Below are positions 42,856 through 51,199 of a stretch of DNA of 64,000 nt, in pieces; within the stretch, counting starts at the first letter, position 1, and every line of letters starts with the position of its first letter. The stretch is from Acidobacteriota bacterium. Lineage in GTDB: Bacteria > Acidobacteriota > Terriglobia > Terriglobales > Acidobacteriaceae. The position numbers and the translations under genes are program-made. The DNA lies in NCBI GenBank assembly GCA_013289765.1, contig JABCZI010000001.1, forward strand, positions 186,001 through 250,000, read 5' to 3'. A model generated the notes under the pieces. The model worked only from the letters and a program-made list of their open reading frames with translations, was not told where the DNA came from and made no database searches.

Positions 42856-44067
42856 CTACTTCCGCTTCTTCCTCAACAACTTCTTCAGCACCCGAATCCC
42901 CTTGTCCACATGTTTCTCTTCCAACAGGAAGGGAGGTAAAAACCGCACGACCGTATCGTGCGTGCTGTTGAACAAGACTCCTTCGGCCAATGCCTCATCC
43001 ACAATCGGACGCGCCGGAATCTCCAAATTAATCCCCTGAATAAATCCTCGCCCGCGCACTTCCTTCGCTGCAGCACTTTTTTCGACAATCGTTTTCAATT
43101 CCTGCTGCAGATACGCCCCAACTTTATTCACGTTCTCCAGCAGCCTCTCATCTTCCACAATCGCTAGAAATTCCAGCGCCACCCGGCAAGCCAATGGCCC
43201 GCCGCCAAACGTAGTCCCATGTTGCCCCGGAGAAATCGCCGAAGCAAATTCTTCTTTCGCGAGAAAAGCTCCCAGCGGAAGCCCCGCCGCAATCGGCTTG
43301 GCAATCGCCACAATATCCGGAGTCACTCCGAAAGTCTGGAACGCAAACATTGTCCCCGTGCGTCCGAGCCCGCACTGGATTTCGTCAAAGATCAGTGCCG
43401 CGCGATGCCGGTCCGCCACCGCCCGGCACTCTTGCAGAAACTCCACCGAGCATTCATAAATTCCGCCCTCGCCAAAAATCGGCTCCAGCACAATCGCGCA
43501 GGTATTGTCACTCACCGCCGCCCGCAATCCTTCCACATCATTCTGCGCGACAAAGGTCACATCTTCCAGCATGGGCTCGAATCCCTTGCGATGCTTCTCC
43601 TGCCCGGTCAGCGACAGCGCTCCAAACGTCCGCCCGTGATACGACCCCTGCAGCGCCACCAGTCGCGACTTCCCTTCGCCACCCGCACGATGTCCCGCCA
43701 GCCGCGCCAGCTTGATCGATCCCTCAATCGCCTCGGTCCCGCTATTTTGGAAAAACGCCCGGGCATTTCCAAAAGAGCTGCCCGCCAGCGTGCACAACTT
43801 CTCCGCCAGCGCTCCCTGATACTCGTGGTAATAAAGGTTGGAGATGTGAATCAGCTTCGCTGCTTGCTCCCGAATCGTCTTCACAATGCGCGGATGCGCG
43901 TGCCCCAACGCATTCACCCCCAGTCCCGAAACAAAGTCGAGATAGCGCCGGTCCTCAAGATCGTAAAGAAATACGCCCTTCCCCCGCGTGAACGCCACAG
44001 GATACCGGCTGTAAGTCCCCAACAAATATTTCTTTTCTAACTCCGCAATTTGTTCGAAAGTTTTCAT
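42856..44067 (-). CDS. argD: Acetylornithine/succinylornithine-type aminotransferase (ArgD-like)
   Basis: This 403-residue class-III PLP aminotransferase starts at ATG 44067 (MKTFEQIAELEKKY); upstream in-frame codons are probably not translated. Visible are the NSGTEAIEGSIKLAR cofactor loop, GSYHGRTFGALSLTG, IFDEIQCGLGRTG and the lysine in VAIAKPIAAGLP. It probably makes N-acetylornithine in arginine synthesis, but other class-III substrates cannot be excluded. No other arg genes are in the window. Confidence 0.85.
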   Translation of the reverse strand: MKTFEQIAELEKKYLLGTYSRYPVAFTRGKGVFLYDLEDRRYLDFVSGLGVNALGHAHPRIVKTIREQAAKLIHISNLYYHEYQGALAEKLCTLAGSSFGNARAFFQNSGTEAIEGSIKLARLAGHRAGGEGKSRLVALQGSYHGRTFGALSLTGQEKHRKGFEPMLEDVTFVAQNDVEGLRAAVSDNTCAIVLEPIFGEGGIYECSVEFLQECRAVADRHRAALIFDEIQCGLGRTGTMFAFQTFGVTPDIVAIAKPIAAGLPLGAFLAKEEFASAISPGQHGTTFGGGPLACRVALEFLAIVEDERLLENVNKVGAYLQQELKTIVEKSAAAKEVRGRGFIQGINLEIPARPIVDEALAEGVLFNSTHDTVVRFLPPFLLEEKHVDKGIRVLKKLLRKKRK

Positions 44068-44201
44068 AGGAAGAATAGATTCTATAGGAAGAGACGCAGG
44101 CAAGAATGTCGAATAGTTGTGGATTTCTGGTTGTGTGTGGCTATCGCAAAATCATCCAACTGCGACCGCCGTTTCCGGATGCCGCCCTCCGGAAGCCGCA
44201 T

Positions 44202-45101
44202 TCAATACAACCCCTTCTCCCCCGGCGGCCGCGTCTTCCACCGCCGATGCACCCACAACCATTGCTCCGGATACTTCCGTACATACTCTTCAATAATGGA
44301 TGTAAACCTCTGCGTGTTGGCCTTGATGTCTGCTTCCAGATCGCCAGTGCGCACCAACTCCACTGCGGGATCAAACCGCAGCCGGTATTTTCCCAACTCC
44401 GCATCCCAGATCGTGAACGTCGGGACCACCGCCGCATCGGTGCGCAGCGCAATCCGCGCCAGTCCGCTCGCCGTGCATGCCGGAATCCCGAAAAAATCTA
44501 CAAAAATCCCCTGCGGCGGCGTCATATTCGTGTCCATCAATATGCCCACCACTTCCCCCGCTTTCATCGCCGCCAGCAACCCGCGCACGAAGTCGTCTTT
44601 ATCCACCGTCTGGTTCCCGTGCATCGTCCGGTATTGCCGGATCAACCGGTCCAGATACACGTTGTCCATCGCACGCGACACCACATGCATCCAGTGCCCA
44701 TGCAGCGAGTGCGTGAAAGCCGAAAGCTCCCATCCCCCAAAATGCGCGGTCAGAAACAACACTCCCCTGCCCCGCGCATGTGCCCGTTCGTAATTCTCAA
44801 GGCCGTCGTAAACTACGACCTGCTCAACGTTCTCCCGCGTGTATTTAGGAAAGTGGCAGACCTCGGCCAGTTGACGGCCCAGTGAAGCGAACTCTCCACG
44901 CAGAATGCGGGCCCGCTGTATCTCAGTTTCTTCCGGAAATGCCAGGGCAAGATTGCGCATCCCAACCTGCCGCAATCGAACGTGCAGAAGATAAACCACC
45001 CGAGCCAGCCCAATGCCGGCGGCTCGTGCCAGCGGGCGCGGGAACATACCGAGGATTTTGATGAACGGCCAGGCTGCCGCGTACTCAAGTCGCTGCCGCA
45101 T
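44202..45101 (-). CDS. Lipid A-type lysophospholipid acyltransferase (LpxL/HtrB-like)
   Basis: This 299-residue enzyme has the catalytic H-x4-E motif in TAHFGGWEL and the later family stretches MDTNMTPPQGIFVDFFG and WVHRRWKTRPPGEKG. A hydrophobic N-terminal segment anchors it to the inner membrane. It probably adds an acyl chain to lipid A or a similar glycolipid, which fits a Gram-negative envelope. It lies upstream of argD, same strand, 134 bases apart. Confidence 0.9.
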   Translation of the reverse strand: MRQRLEYAAAWPFIKILGMFPRPLARAAGIGLARVVYLLHVRLRQVGMRNLALAFPEETEIQRARILRGEFASLGRQLAEVCHFPKYTRENVEQVVVYDGLENYERAHARGRGVLFLTAHFGGWELSAFTHSLHGHWMHVVSRAMDNVYLDRLIRQYRTMHGNQTVDKDDFVRGLLAAMKAGEVVGILMDTNMTPPQGIFVDFFGIPACTASGLARIALRTDAAVVPTFTIWDAELGKYRLRFDPAVELVRTGDLEADIKANTQRFTSIIEEYVRKYPEQWLWVHRRWKTRPPGEKGLY

Positions 45102-45227
45102 CGGGGAAGCGTGACGGTACCACCGTCAAAAATTCTTTGTCAAACAAAGGAAGTCACCAAGTAAAGTCCTACCCTGTGAATCCCTGTGCCCTCTGTGTTA
45201 AGGAATTTGGGAGCCGCGTCTGCTTCC

Positions 45228-45920
45228 CTACTTGGCCGCCGCCTGCGCCCACTGCGCCAACGAGGCTAAAAACTCATGCGCGCCCGCTGGCGGATTGATC
45301 TCTCCAGTCAACGACGTGCGAAACGGCACCATGCGCCCATAAAATTCTCGTGTGCTGTCCTTATCCTGCTTCACCACAGCCCCGTTCAAACTCACACCGG
45401 CAAACAGCCCGCGCGCGCGCGAATAGGTCAATACTTCCGACCGCATCTTCCAGTCGGTATTCCCCTCCGCATGGCGCCCGACCGGGCCCGCTGCCACCGA
45501 AGCGTCCGCACCCAGCGCGAACTGGCTCGACAAAAGATGCTTCATCCCGTCCTTATTCATGATGAGCATCACCAGATCGACCGCCTGCCCCCCGATCTGA
45601 AATCCGAAGCTGCCACCGGTAACGACAAAAAATGCCGGGGCGCTCCAGCCCTTCTCCGTGCGGCAACTGGCTAAGCCGCGTCCGTATTTCCCGCCAACGA
45701 TAAATCCGCCCTTCAACATCGATGGCACCACCGCCACGCACTCCGCCGACCCCAACACTTCCTGCGGAATGCCCTTGTCCGGCGCGCCCTGAATCTCATT
45801 CAGCACGGCCGCAGCCGCCTGCGCCCGATCCGCAGCCTTGGTTTCCCCGTCTTTTTTTTCTTCAGCGAAAGAACAAGCACAAAGAGACAGAATCAGGGTC
45901 AAGAACAAGAATTTTTTCAT
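45228..45920 (-). CDS. Secreted SYLF/YSC84-domain protein
   Basis: A signal peptide (MKKFLFLTLILSLCACSFAE, possibly a lipoprotein because of Cys15/Cys17) precedes a SYLF lipid-binding domain. Markers are GIPQEVLGSAECVAVVPS, GGKYGRGLASCR, FGFQIGGQAVDLVMLIM and AVAAGPVGRHAEG-like strands ending SRARGLFAGVSLNGAVV. The domain binds phosphoinositides in eukaryotes; in bacteria its role is unclear. Length is 230 aa. Confidence 0.88.
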   Translation of the reverse strand: MKKFLFLTLILSLCACSFAEEKKDGETKAADRAQAAAAVLNEIQGAPDKGIPQEVLGSAECVAVVPSMLKGGFIVGGKYGRGLASCRTEKGWSAPAFFVVTGGSFGFQIGGQAVDLVMLIMNKDGMKHLLSSQFALGADASVAAGPVGRHAEGNTDWKMRSEVLTYSRARGLFAGVSLNGAVVKQDKDSTREFYGRMVPFRTSLTGEINPPAGAHEFLASLAQWAQAAAK

Positions 45921-46048
45921 GGTTCCTCGTCACGCAAAGTTTCCTGGGATCTGGTACTTGGATTGTAAACGAAGCGCCACAGTTGTATCGTTGGCGTGTC
46001 GGTTTCGTCTGCGCACTCGGCCTCAACCGGACTGACTCCAATGGCAAA

Positions 46049-46112
46049 CGTGGAAGAGCGCGCTTCAGCGCCGCGTAAGCATTCACAACGAATGCGGGCT
46101 TCAGCCCCCGTG
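46049..46112 (+). repeat. Repeat family A, full two-hairpin copy
   Basis: CGTGGAAGAGCG then a GCGCTTCAGCGC palindrome and, after a variable spacer, GGGCTTCAGCCC. The two-hairpin design is shared with copies at 48574, 53826 and 63475. It lies between the SYLF gene and the structured region at 46.2 kb. Confidence 0.85.
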
Positions 46113-46205
46113 GTGGCGTTCAGCCATCACTACGGCTGCTGAAAATATCTGGACTCATAAAATGGGATAAGACTGAGGAAGCGACACGGGGAGAATAGTC
46201 TGGAC

Positions 46206-46329
46206 AAAAAAATCGGGGCTGAAAGCAGTGACCCTAATCGCCACTCTCAACCCCGTCTCCCAGGTTCTGTGGTAGGTGAACCGAGTATGTGTCGTGGTCG
46301 CTTTCCCAACAAGATTACCGAGGTCACTG
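46206..46329 (-). ncRNA. Structured 3' region or small RNA ending in a terminator
   Basis: On the minus strand the region ends in a hairpin (46214-46255: CGGGGTTGA with TCAGCCCCG, inner AGTG/CACT) followed by seven T (complement of 46206-46212), a good terminator for the response regulator at 46386. In addition CAGTGACC (46226-46233, plus strand) matches GGTCACTG (46322-46329) and TAATC (46235-46239) matches GATTA (46313-46317), a 13-pair long-range helix with one internal loop. A GGTTC/GAACC hairpin (46263-46282) lies between. The two folds compete or form a pseudoknot. No known family is recognised. Confidence 0.45.
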
Positions 46330-46385
46330 TCCTGTGGTAACCCGTGGTGTTGCAGTTGCGAGGTACTAGGTACTAGCCACTTCCC

Positions 46386-47042
46386 CTACTTCGCCGCCAC
46401 CAGCGAGTGCGTGATCGCATGCACTGACAGCGCAATCCGGTTCTGCACGCCTACCTTGCGCATCAATTTCGCTACGTGCGCCTTCACCGTGCGCTCCTCA
46501 ATTCCCAACTGAGCGCCAATTTCTTTATTGGAACGCCCTGCCACCAGCATCTCCAGCACTTCTTTTTCACGGTCGGTGAATGTCACGCGGCCCGCCGGAA
46601 AGATCCGTCCCGGAGCCGACGATACCCGCTCGATAAACATGGAAAGAACTTTTCTCGGCGCCCATACCGACCCCTGACTCACGATGCGAATGGCCTGCAC
46701 GAATTCCGCCGGTGAAGCTGCCTCGTCCACATACCCCTTGGCCCCGGAAGCGATGGCCTTCAGAATGGTCTCTTCATCCACGCCCGACCCAGTCACGATA
46801 ATGCGCAGATCGGGACGCGTCGCCTTCAGGCTCGCCATCACATCGAACAGGTTTTGGCCGGAACGGTTTCCTAGCAGAATCAGGTCCACGTCCTGCAACG
46901 TGGAAATCTCTGGCAGTCCGGCGGAGATGAGTTCGAACTCAGGTTCGGTATCGAACAAGGCGCGAAATCCTACAAAGCGGAGCGGGTCGCTCTCCACTAC
47001 TGCAATTTTGATGATCGGTTTTCTTGCTACTGCTGCTTTCAT
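46386..47042 (-). CDS. NarL/FixJ-type response regulator with degenerate receiver
   Basis: From ATG 47042 (AGGGA upstream) this is 218 aa. The receiver (about 10-130) keeps the acidic pair (VVESDP) and the Thr in IIVTGSG. The phosphoacceptor position, expected as Asp in DLILLD, is Gly58 (DLILLGNRSG), and the conserved Lys is replaced (GYVDEAAS). The C-terminal LuxR HTH is standard: LTDRE-like FTDREKEVLEMLVAGRSNKEIGAQLGIEERTVKAHV. It probably binds DNA without being phosphorylated, perhaps sensing a ligand or partner. It stands alone; no kinase is adjacent. Confidence 0.88.
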   Translation of the reverse strand: MKAAVARKPIIKIAVVESDPLRFVGFRALFDTEPEFELISAGLPEISTLQDVDLILLGNRSGQNLFDVMASLKATRPDLRIIVTGSGVDEETILKAIASGAKGYVDEAASPAEFVQAIRIVSQGSVWAPRKVLSMFIERVSSAPGRIFPAGRVTFTDREKEVLEMLVAGRSNKEIGAQLGIEERTVKAHVAKLMRKVGVQNRIALSVHAITHSLVAAK

Positions 47043-47219
47043 AGGTTTCCCTGTGGGCGTAGTTTCGTAATAAGAGCATAGCGGCAATTGCCCGCTGCGC
47101 AAAGAGAACGTGACCGCGGGAAATTACGGGAGTAACATGGGAAAGCATGTTCAAAATCGCCTCCGCAGTGGAAATTGGCAGCTGAATCCTTGCGTTCCCC
47201 ATCCTGGAGAAGATCTAGC

Positions 47220-47678
47220 ATGAAAAAAAGTGTCGCCCATTTCTTTGCCATCCTCGCCGGTCTGGCGCTCGCCGCCTCCATTTCCTTAACGTCGTCACCG
47301 GCATTCGCTCTGCAAACTCCCGCCGGCACATACCAGCCAAAGTTCCACGGCGACCCTGCCCGTTCGGATTCTGAAGCCGCGGCACTCGCCTACATGCGTG
47401 TCGTGATCCGCGCCCAGCGCCAGTTCAACAAACAGTACAATCATTTCGCGACTTCCCTCGCCGAACTCGTCCATTCCGGTTCCTTCACCAAGCGCATGGT
47501 TAGTCCAGATCGGGGCGACTACACCGTCGACTTCCATGGCGAGAAAGATAGCTACATCCTCACCATGATGCCCAAACAGCTCGACGCCACGCACCGCTCC
47601 TTTTACGCCGAGGACGACGGCAAAATTCGCGCCGACGAAGAAAAACCCGCCGACGCAAAATCCCCCATTCTCAAATGA
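47220..47678 (+). CDS. Secreted hypothetical protein (152 aa)
   Basis: ATG 47220 follows GGAGA; a longer frame upstream is not used. The signal peptide is MKKSVAHFFAILAGLALAAS then ISLTSSPAFA. The mature part begins with a helix (EAAALAYMRVVIRAQRQFNKQYNHF) and continues with short strands (GDYTVDFHGEKDSYILTMMP, RSFYAEDDGKIRADE). This helix-then-strands layout looks like the globular part of type IV pilin-like proteins without the prepilin leader; the resemblance is weak. Function unknown. Confidence 0.7.
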   Translation: MKKSVAHFFAILAGLALAASISLTSSPAFALQTPAGTYQPKFHGDPARSDSEAAALAYMRVVIRAQRQFNKQYNHFATSLAELVHSGSFTKRMVSPDRGDYTVDFHGEKDSYILTMMPKQLDATHRSFYAEDDGKIRADEEKPADAKSPILK

Positions 47679-47698
47679 TGTGACCCATTACGAAACTC

Positions 47699-47760
47699 TG
47701 TCATCCTGAGCGAAGGCTGTGCTTCGCGAATGCGAAGCCCAGCCGCAGTCGAAGGATCCC
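47699..47760 (+). repeat. Repeat family B copy
   Basis: The unit starts TGTCATCCTGAGCGAAGG, has a central hairpin (GCTTCGCGAATGCGAAGC) and ends CGCAGTCGAAGGATCC. Other copies are at 49232 and 52990, with decayed or partial ones near 42760 and 60834. Confidence 0.85.
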
Positions 47761-47904
47761 TAGCCCGCAAAGGCCGATCGACCTCGCAAGGCGTTTCTAT
47801 AAACGTCCCGCTTTTTTTCTTGCTACCTGCCATGACGACGGCACTCCGTTTATGATGGAAGTCGAACCGCTTTATAGCTCAAGAGAACACTCCACGGAGG
47901 AACC

Positions 47905-48366
47905 ATGCCAGCAACCGTCGGCGCACTCGCGCCAGAATTCACCCTCAAAGATCAGGACCAGAAGGAAATAAAACTCAGCGACTACAAAGGCAAGAAGCGC
48001 GTCGTGCTGGTTTTCTACCCGCTCGATTGGAGCCCGACCTGCACCCAGGAACACGTCTGCCTCGTCAACGACATGAAGAAGTTCGAACAACTCGACGCGC
48101 AAGTGATGGGACTCAGCGTCGATAGCGTCTGGTCCCACAAAGCCTACGCCGATAAAATGGGCATCCACTATCCGCTGCTTGCCGACTTCAATCCTCGCGG
48201 CGCGGTCGCTGCGAAGTACGGCGTCTATCTGGAAGATAAAGGCATCACCGGACGCGCCATCTCCATCATCGACCGCAACGGCAAACTCGCATGGCACAAA
48301 AATTACGACATTCCCGTCGTCCCGGACATTCAAGAAGTCTCAAAGGCCCTGGCTGGAGTAAAGTAA
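47905..48366 (+). CDS. Peroxiredoxin (AhpC/TSA, BCP-like)
   Basis: This 153-residue thiol peroxidase has a thioredoxin fold. The peroxidatic cysteine is Cys46 in YPLDWSPTCTQE; the usual P-x3-T-x2-C motif appears as P-x3-S-x2-C. A second cysteine (Cys52) is close enough to be resolving. A GGAGG site lies six bases before the ATG. It reduces peroxides with a thioredoxin-like partner. It is a single gene flanked by repeats. Confidence 0.92.
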   Translation: MPATVGALAPEFTLKDQDQKEIKLSDYKGKKRVVLVFYPLDWSPTCTQEHVCLVNDMKKFEQLDAQVMGLSVDSVWSHKAYADKMGIHYPLLADFNPRGAVAAKYGVYLEDKGITGRAISIIDRNGKLAWHKNYDIPVVPDIQEVSKALAGVK

Positions 48367-48395
48367 ATCGACGTTCCACGTCGCTGGTAAAGCGG

Positions 48396-48633
48396 AGCCC
48401 ATGTGGGGACAGCCGCCCTCGGCTGTCCATTGAGCGACGCTCGATTCGTCGGTGTGCGCTTTGAAAGACCGCGGCTCCAGCCGTGCCGCTCGTTTGGGTT
48501 CGTATCAGGGCGCGGCTCCAACCGTTACTACCGAGGTTTGAAAGGGCGCGGTTTCAAGCGTTGCTACCCAGTGCGTGGAAGAGCGGCGCTTCAGCGCCGC
48601 GTAACGTCGCGAAAAGATGCGGGCTTTAGCCCC
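48396..48633. repeat. Composite repeat block with a full family A copy
   Basis: Between the peroxiredoxin and the reductase genes lie several related units: GGGGACAGCC/GGCTGTCC near 48408, two copies of a GGGCGCGG(T/C)T(T/C)CAA(G/C)CGTT unit (48508 and 48544) and a family A two-hairpin copy (48574-48633). No gene is present. The block ends 13 bases before the next ATG. Confidence 0.65.
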
Positions 48634-48645
48634 TGAAGGAGCCCC

Positions 48646-49194
48646 ATGAAAGCCTCCGTCTTCATCGGCACCAGCCTCGACGGCTTCATCGCCCGGCCAA
48701 ACGGCGAGTTCGACTTTCTCCCCGCCGACGGCGGCGAACCTCACGGCTATAACGAATTCATCGCGAGCGTTGACGCAATCGTCATCGGCCGCAACACCTT
48801 CGAAACGGTTCTCCCGATGAAGCCCTGGCCGTACGCCAAAAAACGCGTCGTCGTCCTGAGCACCAAGCGCCTCGACTTCTCCGCCATCGTCGGAGCCAAC
48901 GTTGAACAAATGTCCGGCGATCCCGCGGAGATCATTTCAAAACTCGCTGCCAGTGGAGCCACTCACCTCTACATCGACGGAGGAATCACCATTCAACGCT
49001 TCCTGCGCGCCGGACTGATTCAGCGCCTCATCATCACTCGCGTCCCAGTTCTCATCGGAAGCGGAATCCCGCTCTTCGGATCGCTCGAGAAAGATATCCA
49101 TCTCCGTCACATCTCAACCAAGCAATATCCCAGCGGCCTGGTCTCGAGCGAGTACGTTGTTGACGAAGCAGAAGAACGAGCCGGATCAAAATGA
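48646..49194 (+). CDS. Dihydrofolate reductase / RibD C-terminal domain protein
   Basis: This 182-residue NADPH-dependent reductase-like protein has the RibD-C/DHFR fold. Signature stretches are MKASVFIGTSLDGFIARPNG, AIVIGRNTFETVL, LSTKRLDF, GATHLYIDGGITIQRFLRAG and ITRVPVLIGSGIPLFG. Substrate is unknown; family members include pyrimidine reductases and many uncharacterised enzymes. ATG 48646 has AAGGAG upstream. Confidence 0.9.
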   Translation: MKASVFIGTSLDGFIARPNGEFDFLPADGGEPHGYNEFIASVDAIVIGRNTFETVLPMKPWPYAKKRVVVLSTKRLDFSAIVGANVEQMSGDPAEIISKLAASGATHLYIDGGITIQRFLRAGLIQRLIITRVPVLIGSGIPLFGSLEKDIHLRHISTKQYPSGLVSSEYVVDEAEERAGSK

Positions 49195-49231
49195 ACCCCA
49201 AGCGTCTCCCACTCTTATTCCTGCAAACGCT

Positions 49232-49298
49232 TGTCATCCTGAGCGAGGACTGATCTTCGCGCCTCAAGCGCGAAGATCAACCGCAGTCGAAGGATCCC
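49232..49298 (+). repeat. Repeat family B copy
   Basis: TGTCATCCTGAGCGAGG, then a strong hairpin (TGATCTTCGCGC with GCGCGAAGATCA) and CGCAGTCGAAGGATCC. The central stem differs in sequence from the copy at 47699 but keeps pairing, so the stem itself seems to be maintained. Confidence 0.85.
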
Positions 49299-49373
49299 TG
49301 CACTACCTACGCTCGTAAATGCGCTGCAACGCTTCCCCACGACGAACTGGTGCCACATTCAAATGAACCCGAC

Positions 49374-50096
49374 CTACCCGCCCGCTTTAATCTCCTCCGC
49401 CTTCCCTCCGCGATAAATCACCACCAGCGCTTTCCCCCCGTTCGGATACCGCACCGTCTTCTCATTCGACGACGCCCCCGCATCCGGCACACCCATCCCC
49501 ACCGCAAAATCCGCTTGCAACTCATTCATCCCCGGCTTCACCTCATGCTGCGCCACCGCTTGCCAAACCTCGGCTGGCCAATGCTTATACAGCTCGTGCG
49601 GATCTTCCACGTAGAACATCTCATCCGAATAAATCTTGTACTGACCATCGCTCTCGAATCCGATCGGCACCGCAAAGCTGTGCTCCTCTTTGTCAAACGT
49701 CGCCACTACCTGCTTCCTGCCGCCCGGCGCGGCAACCGCCATCACGTCCGTTATCTGGAGCCGCTCTATCGGGCCCAGCAGTCCTGCCTCATGCGCGAAA
49801 TCTACGCTCTTCACCACTGGGACGTACCGATAATAGGTGTAGCGGTACCCTTCCTTCACCCACACCGGCTGCTCCGTCAGCATCTTCGCCGACTTTAAAT
49901 CGTAGGGATAAAGTTTCTTCGGCGTGACGTAGTAATCAGCGTTCGTGTAGCCGGCTTTCTTCGCCTGCTCCACCTTCTGCGCCGCCAAGTAATCCTCATG
50001 CCGCTGATAAAGAATGTATCCCGCGCGAATCCCCGCAACCACCAGCGCCAACGCCAACGCAATCTGTATCCTCTGCTTCGCCTCTGGACTCATCAT
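49374..50096 (-). CDS. Membrane-anchored hypothetical protein (240 aa)
   Basis: A short cytoplasmic N-terminus is followed by one membrane helix (about 11-30, IALALALVVAGIRAGYILYQ) and a coil-rich, then beta-rich, extracytoplasmic part (KKLYPYDLKSAKMLTEQPVWV, TFDKEEHSFAVPIG, GVPDAGASSNEKTVRYPNGG). The last motif is similar to the G-x-P end of SmpA/OmlA-like domains. I do not recognise a named family. It stands alone between convergent repeats and the next gene. Confidence 0.7.
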   Translation of the reverse strand: MMSPEAKQRIQIALALALVVAGIRAGYILYQRHEDYLAAQKVEQAKKAGYTNADYYVTPKKLYPYDLKSAKMLTEQPVWVKEGYRYTYYRYVPVVKSVDFAHEAGLLGPIERLQITDVMAVAAPGGRKQVVATFDKEEHSFAVPIGFESDGQYKIYSDEMFYVEDPHELYKHWPAEVWQAVAQHEVKPGMNELQADFAVGMGVPDAGASSNEKTVRYPNGGKALVVIYRGGKAEEIKAGG

Positions 50097-50296
50097 GAGA
50101 AAAACTCTATCCGGATAAATCAGGCTCCTACCTTACCGCGTGGGACGCTGAGCCCCCTGTGTTATGGATTTTTGAAATGTGTTAATGGTTTTTGAAGCTA
50201 CGCCAGCGCTAAGCTCCTGCGGTACACTAAATGCAGCCTAAAGCTCGCCAGTATGCGGGAGCCGGGCGCCGCGACCCGGACGCCCCAGAAAGAAAA

Positions 50297-50629
50297 ATGC
50301 CAGTCACCGAACAAGACGTCTTAAGTGCCCTGAAGAGTTGCTACGATCCCGAGATCCCCGTCAACATCGTCGACCTCGGCCTTATTTATTCCGTTAAATT
50401 TGCCGACGTGTCCTCCGAGAATTCCGAAGAAGCCAAACAGGATGTCACTGTCGATCTGACTCTTACCTCGCAGGGCTGCCCCGAACACGTCAACATCAGC
50501 GCCCAGGTAAAATCGCGCATCGAACAACTGCCCGGCGTCCGCGACGCGACGGTAAACGTCGTGTGGACTCCCGCCTGGACCCCCGAGCGCCTCAGCCCCG
50601 ACGCCCGCAAGCAACTCGGCATCGAGTAG
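50297..50629 (+). CDS. MIP18/DUF59 iron-sulfur assembly factor
   Basis: From ATG 50297 this is 110 aa: ALKSCYDPEIPVNIVDLGLIYSV is the DUF59 (PaaD/SufT/MIP18) signature with D-P-E-I-P and D-L-G-L-I, and LTSQGCPEHVNISAQV carries the T-x-x-x-C-P motif. Members help deliver or load Fe-S clusters. An in-frame ATG at 50231 would add 22 residues with no homologous character. No suf genes are next to it. Confidence 0.88.
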   Translation: MPVTEQDVLSALKSCYDPEIPVNIVDLGLIYSVKFADVSSENSEEAKQDVTVDLTLTSQGCPEHVNISAQVKSRIEQLPGVRDATVNVVWTPAWTPERLSPDARKQLGIE

Positions 50630-50720
50630 CCGGCTTCCGCTTACCAGCCCCCGGATAGAATCGATTCGATACCAGCATCGCTTCCGGAAGCCGAGCGCCG
50701 GAAGCCGATCCCCGACTCTC

Positions 50721-51002
50721 TCACCCACCAATTTCGTCCCACACGCCCGCCCCGCCGCCGCGTCCTGCAGCGTCCGTAATACGCTGCCCGGCCCGGCCCG
50801 CCATCTCCATCACTCGCATGCTGCGGTCAAAATAATCCGGCAGCGATTGCCGCACTTTCTCAAACTTCTCGGGATACTCCGCAGCCAGCATCGCCAACGC
50901 TACGCCGCTGGCCAGCACTCCCGCCGGAAACCGCCTCTTCATAAAGAAAATCGTCGCTGCTCCAATCGACCCGGCCACTACCGCTTTCTTCCAGCTGTCC
51001 AT
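50721..51002 (-). CDS. Small membrane protein, hypothetical (93 aa)
   Basis: ATG 51002 (MDSWKKAVVAGSIGAATIFF) is preceded by GGAGA. One membrane helix lies near the N-terminus and a second hydrophobic stretch (GVLASGVALAMLAAEYP) follows; the C-terminus is polar and Gly-rich. An in-frame start ten codons earlier is an alternative. I do not recognise the family. Confidence 0.6.
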   Translation of the reverse strand: MDSWKKAVVAGSIGAATIFFMKRRFPAGVLASGVALAMLAAEYPEKFEKVRQSLPDYFDRSMRVMEMAGRAGQRITDAAGRGGGAGVWDEIGG

Positions 51003-51199
51003 TTCTCTCCTTCCAAACATTCTGTTGCTCACGGGATTCTACTCCTCCTGATTCTCGGATTATGATTCGCGAATTTGATTCGCGGATTATGCTTCGCAGA
51101 TCATCTCTACCATTCCGATGCCTGTTCCGTCGCGCGCGTTGTCGTCCTCCTCCTGCCAACCACAGCATCCTTTATACTGCTCGTTCTCCTGGAGGCCCA

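Noticed and set aside
46201-46386. tRNA-like fold in the structured region
   Set aside because: No cloverleaf with anticodon arm and T-loop consensus could be drawn; the pairing is long-range and ends in a terminator.
47295-47594. Minus-strand ORF opposite the secreted 152-aa protein
   Set aside because: The plus strand has a signal peptide and ribosome site; the antisense frame has neither.
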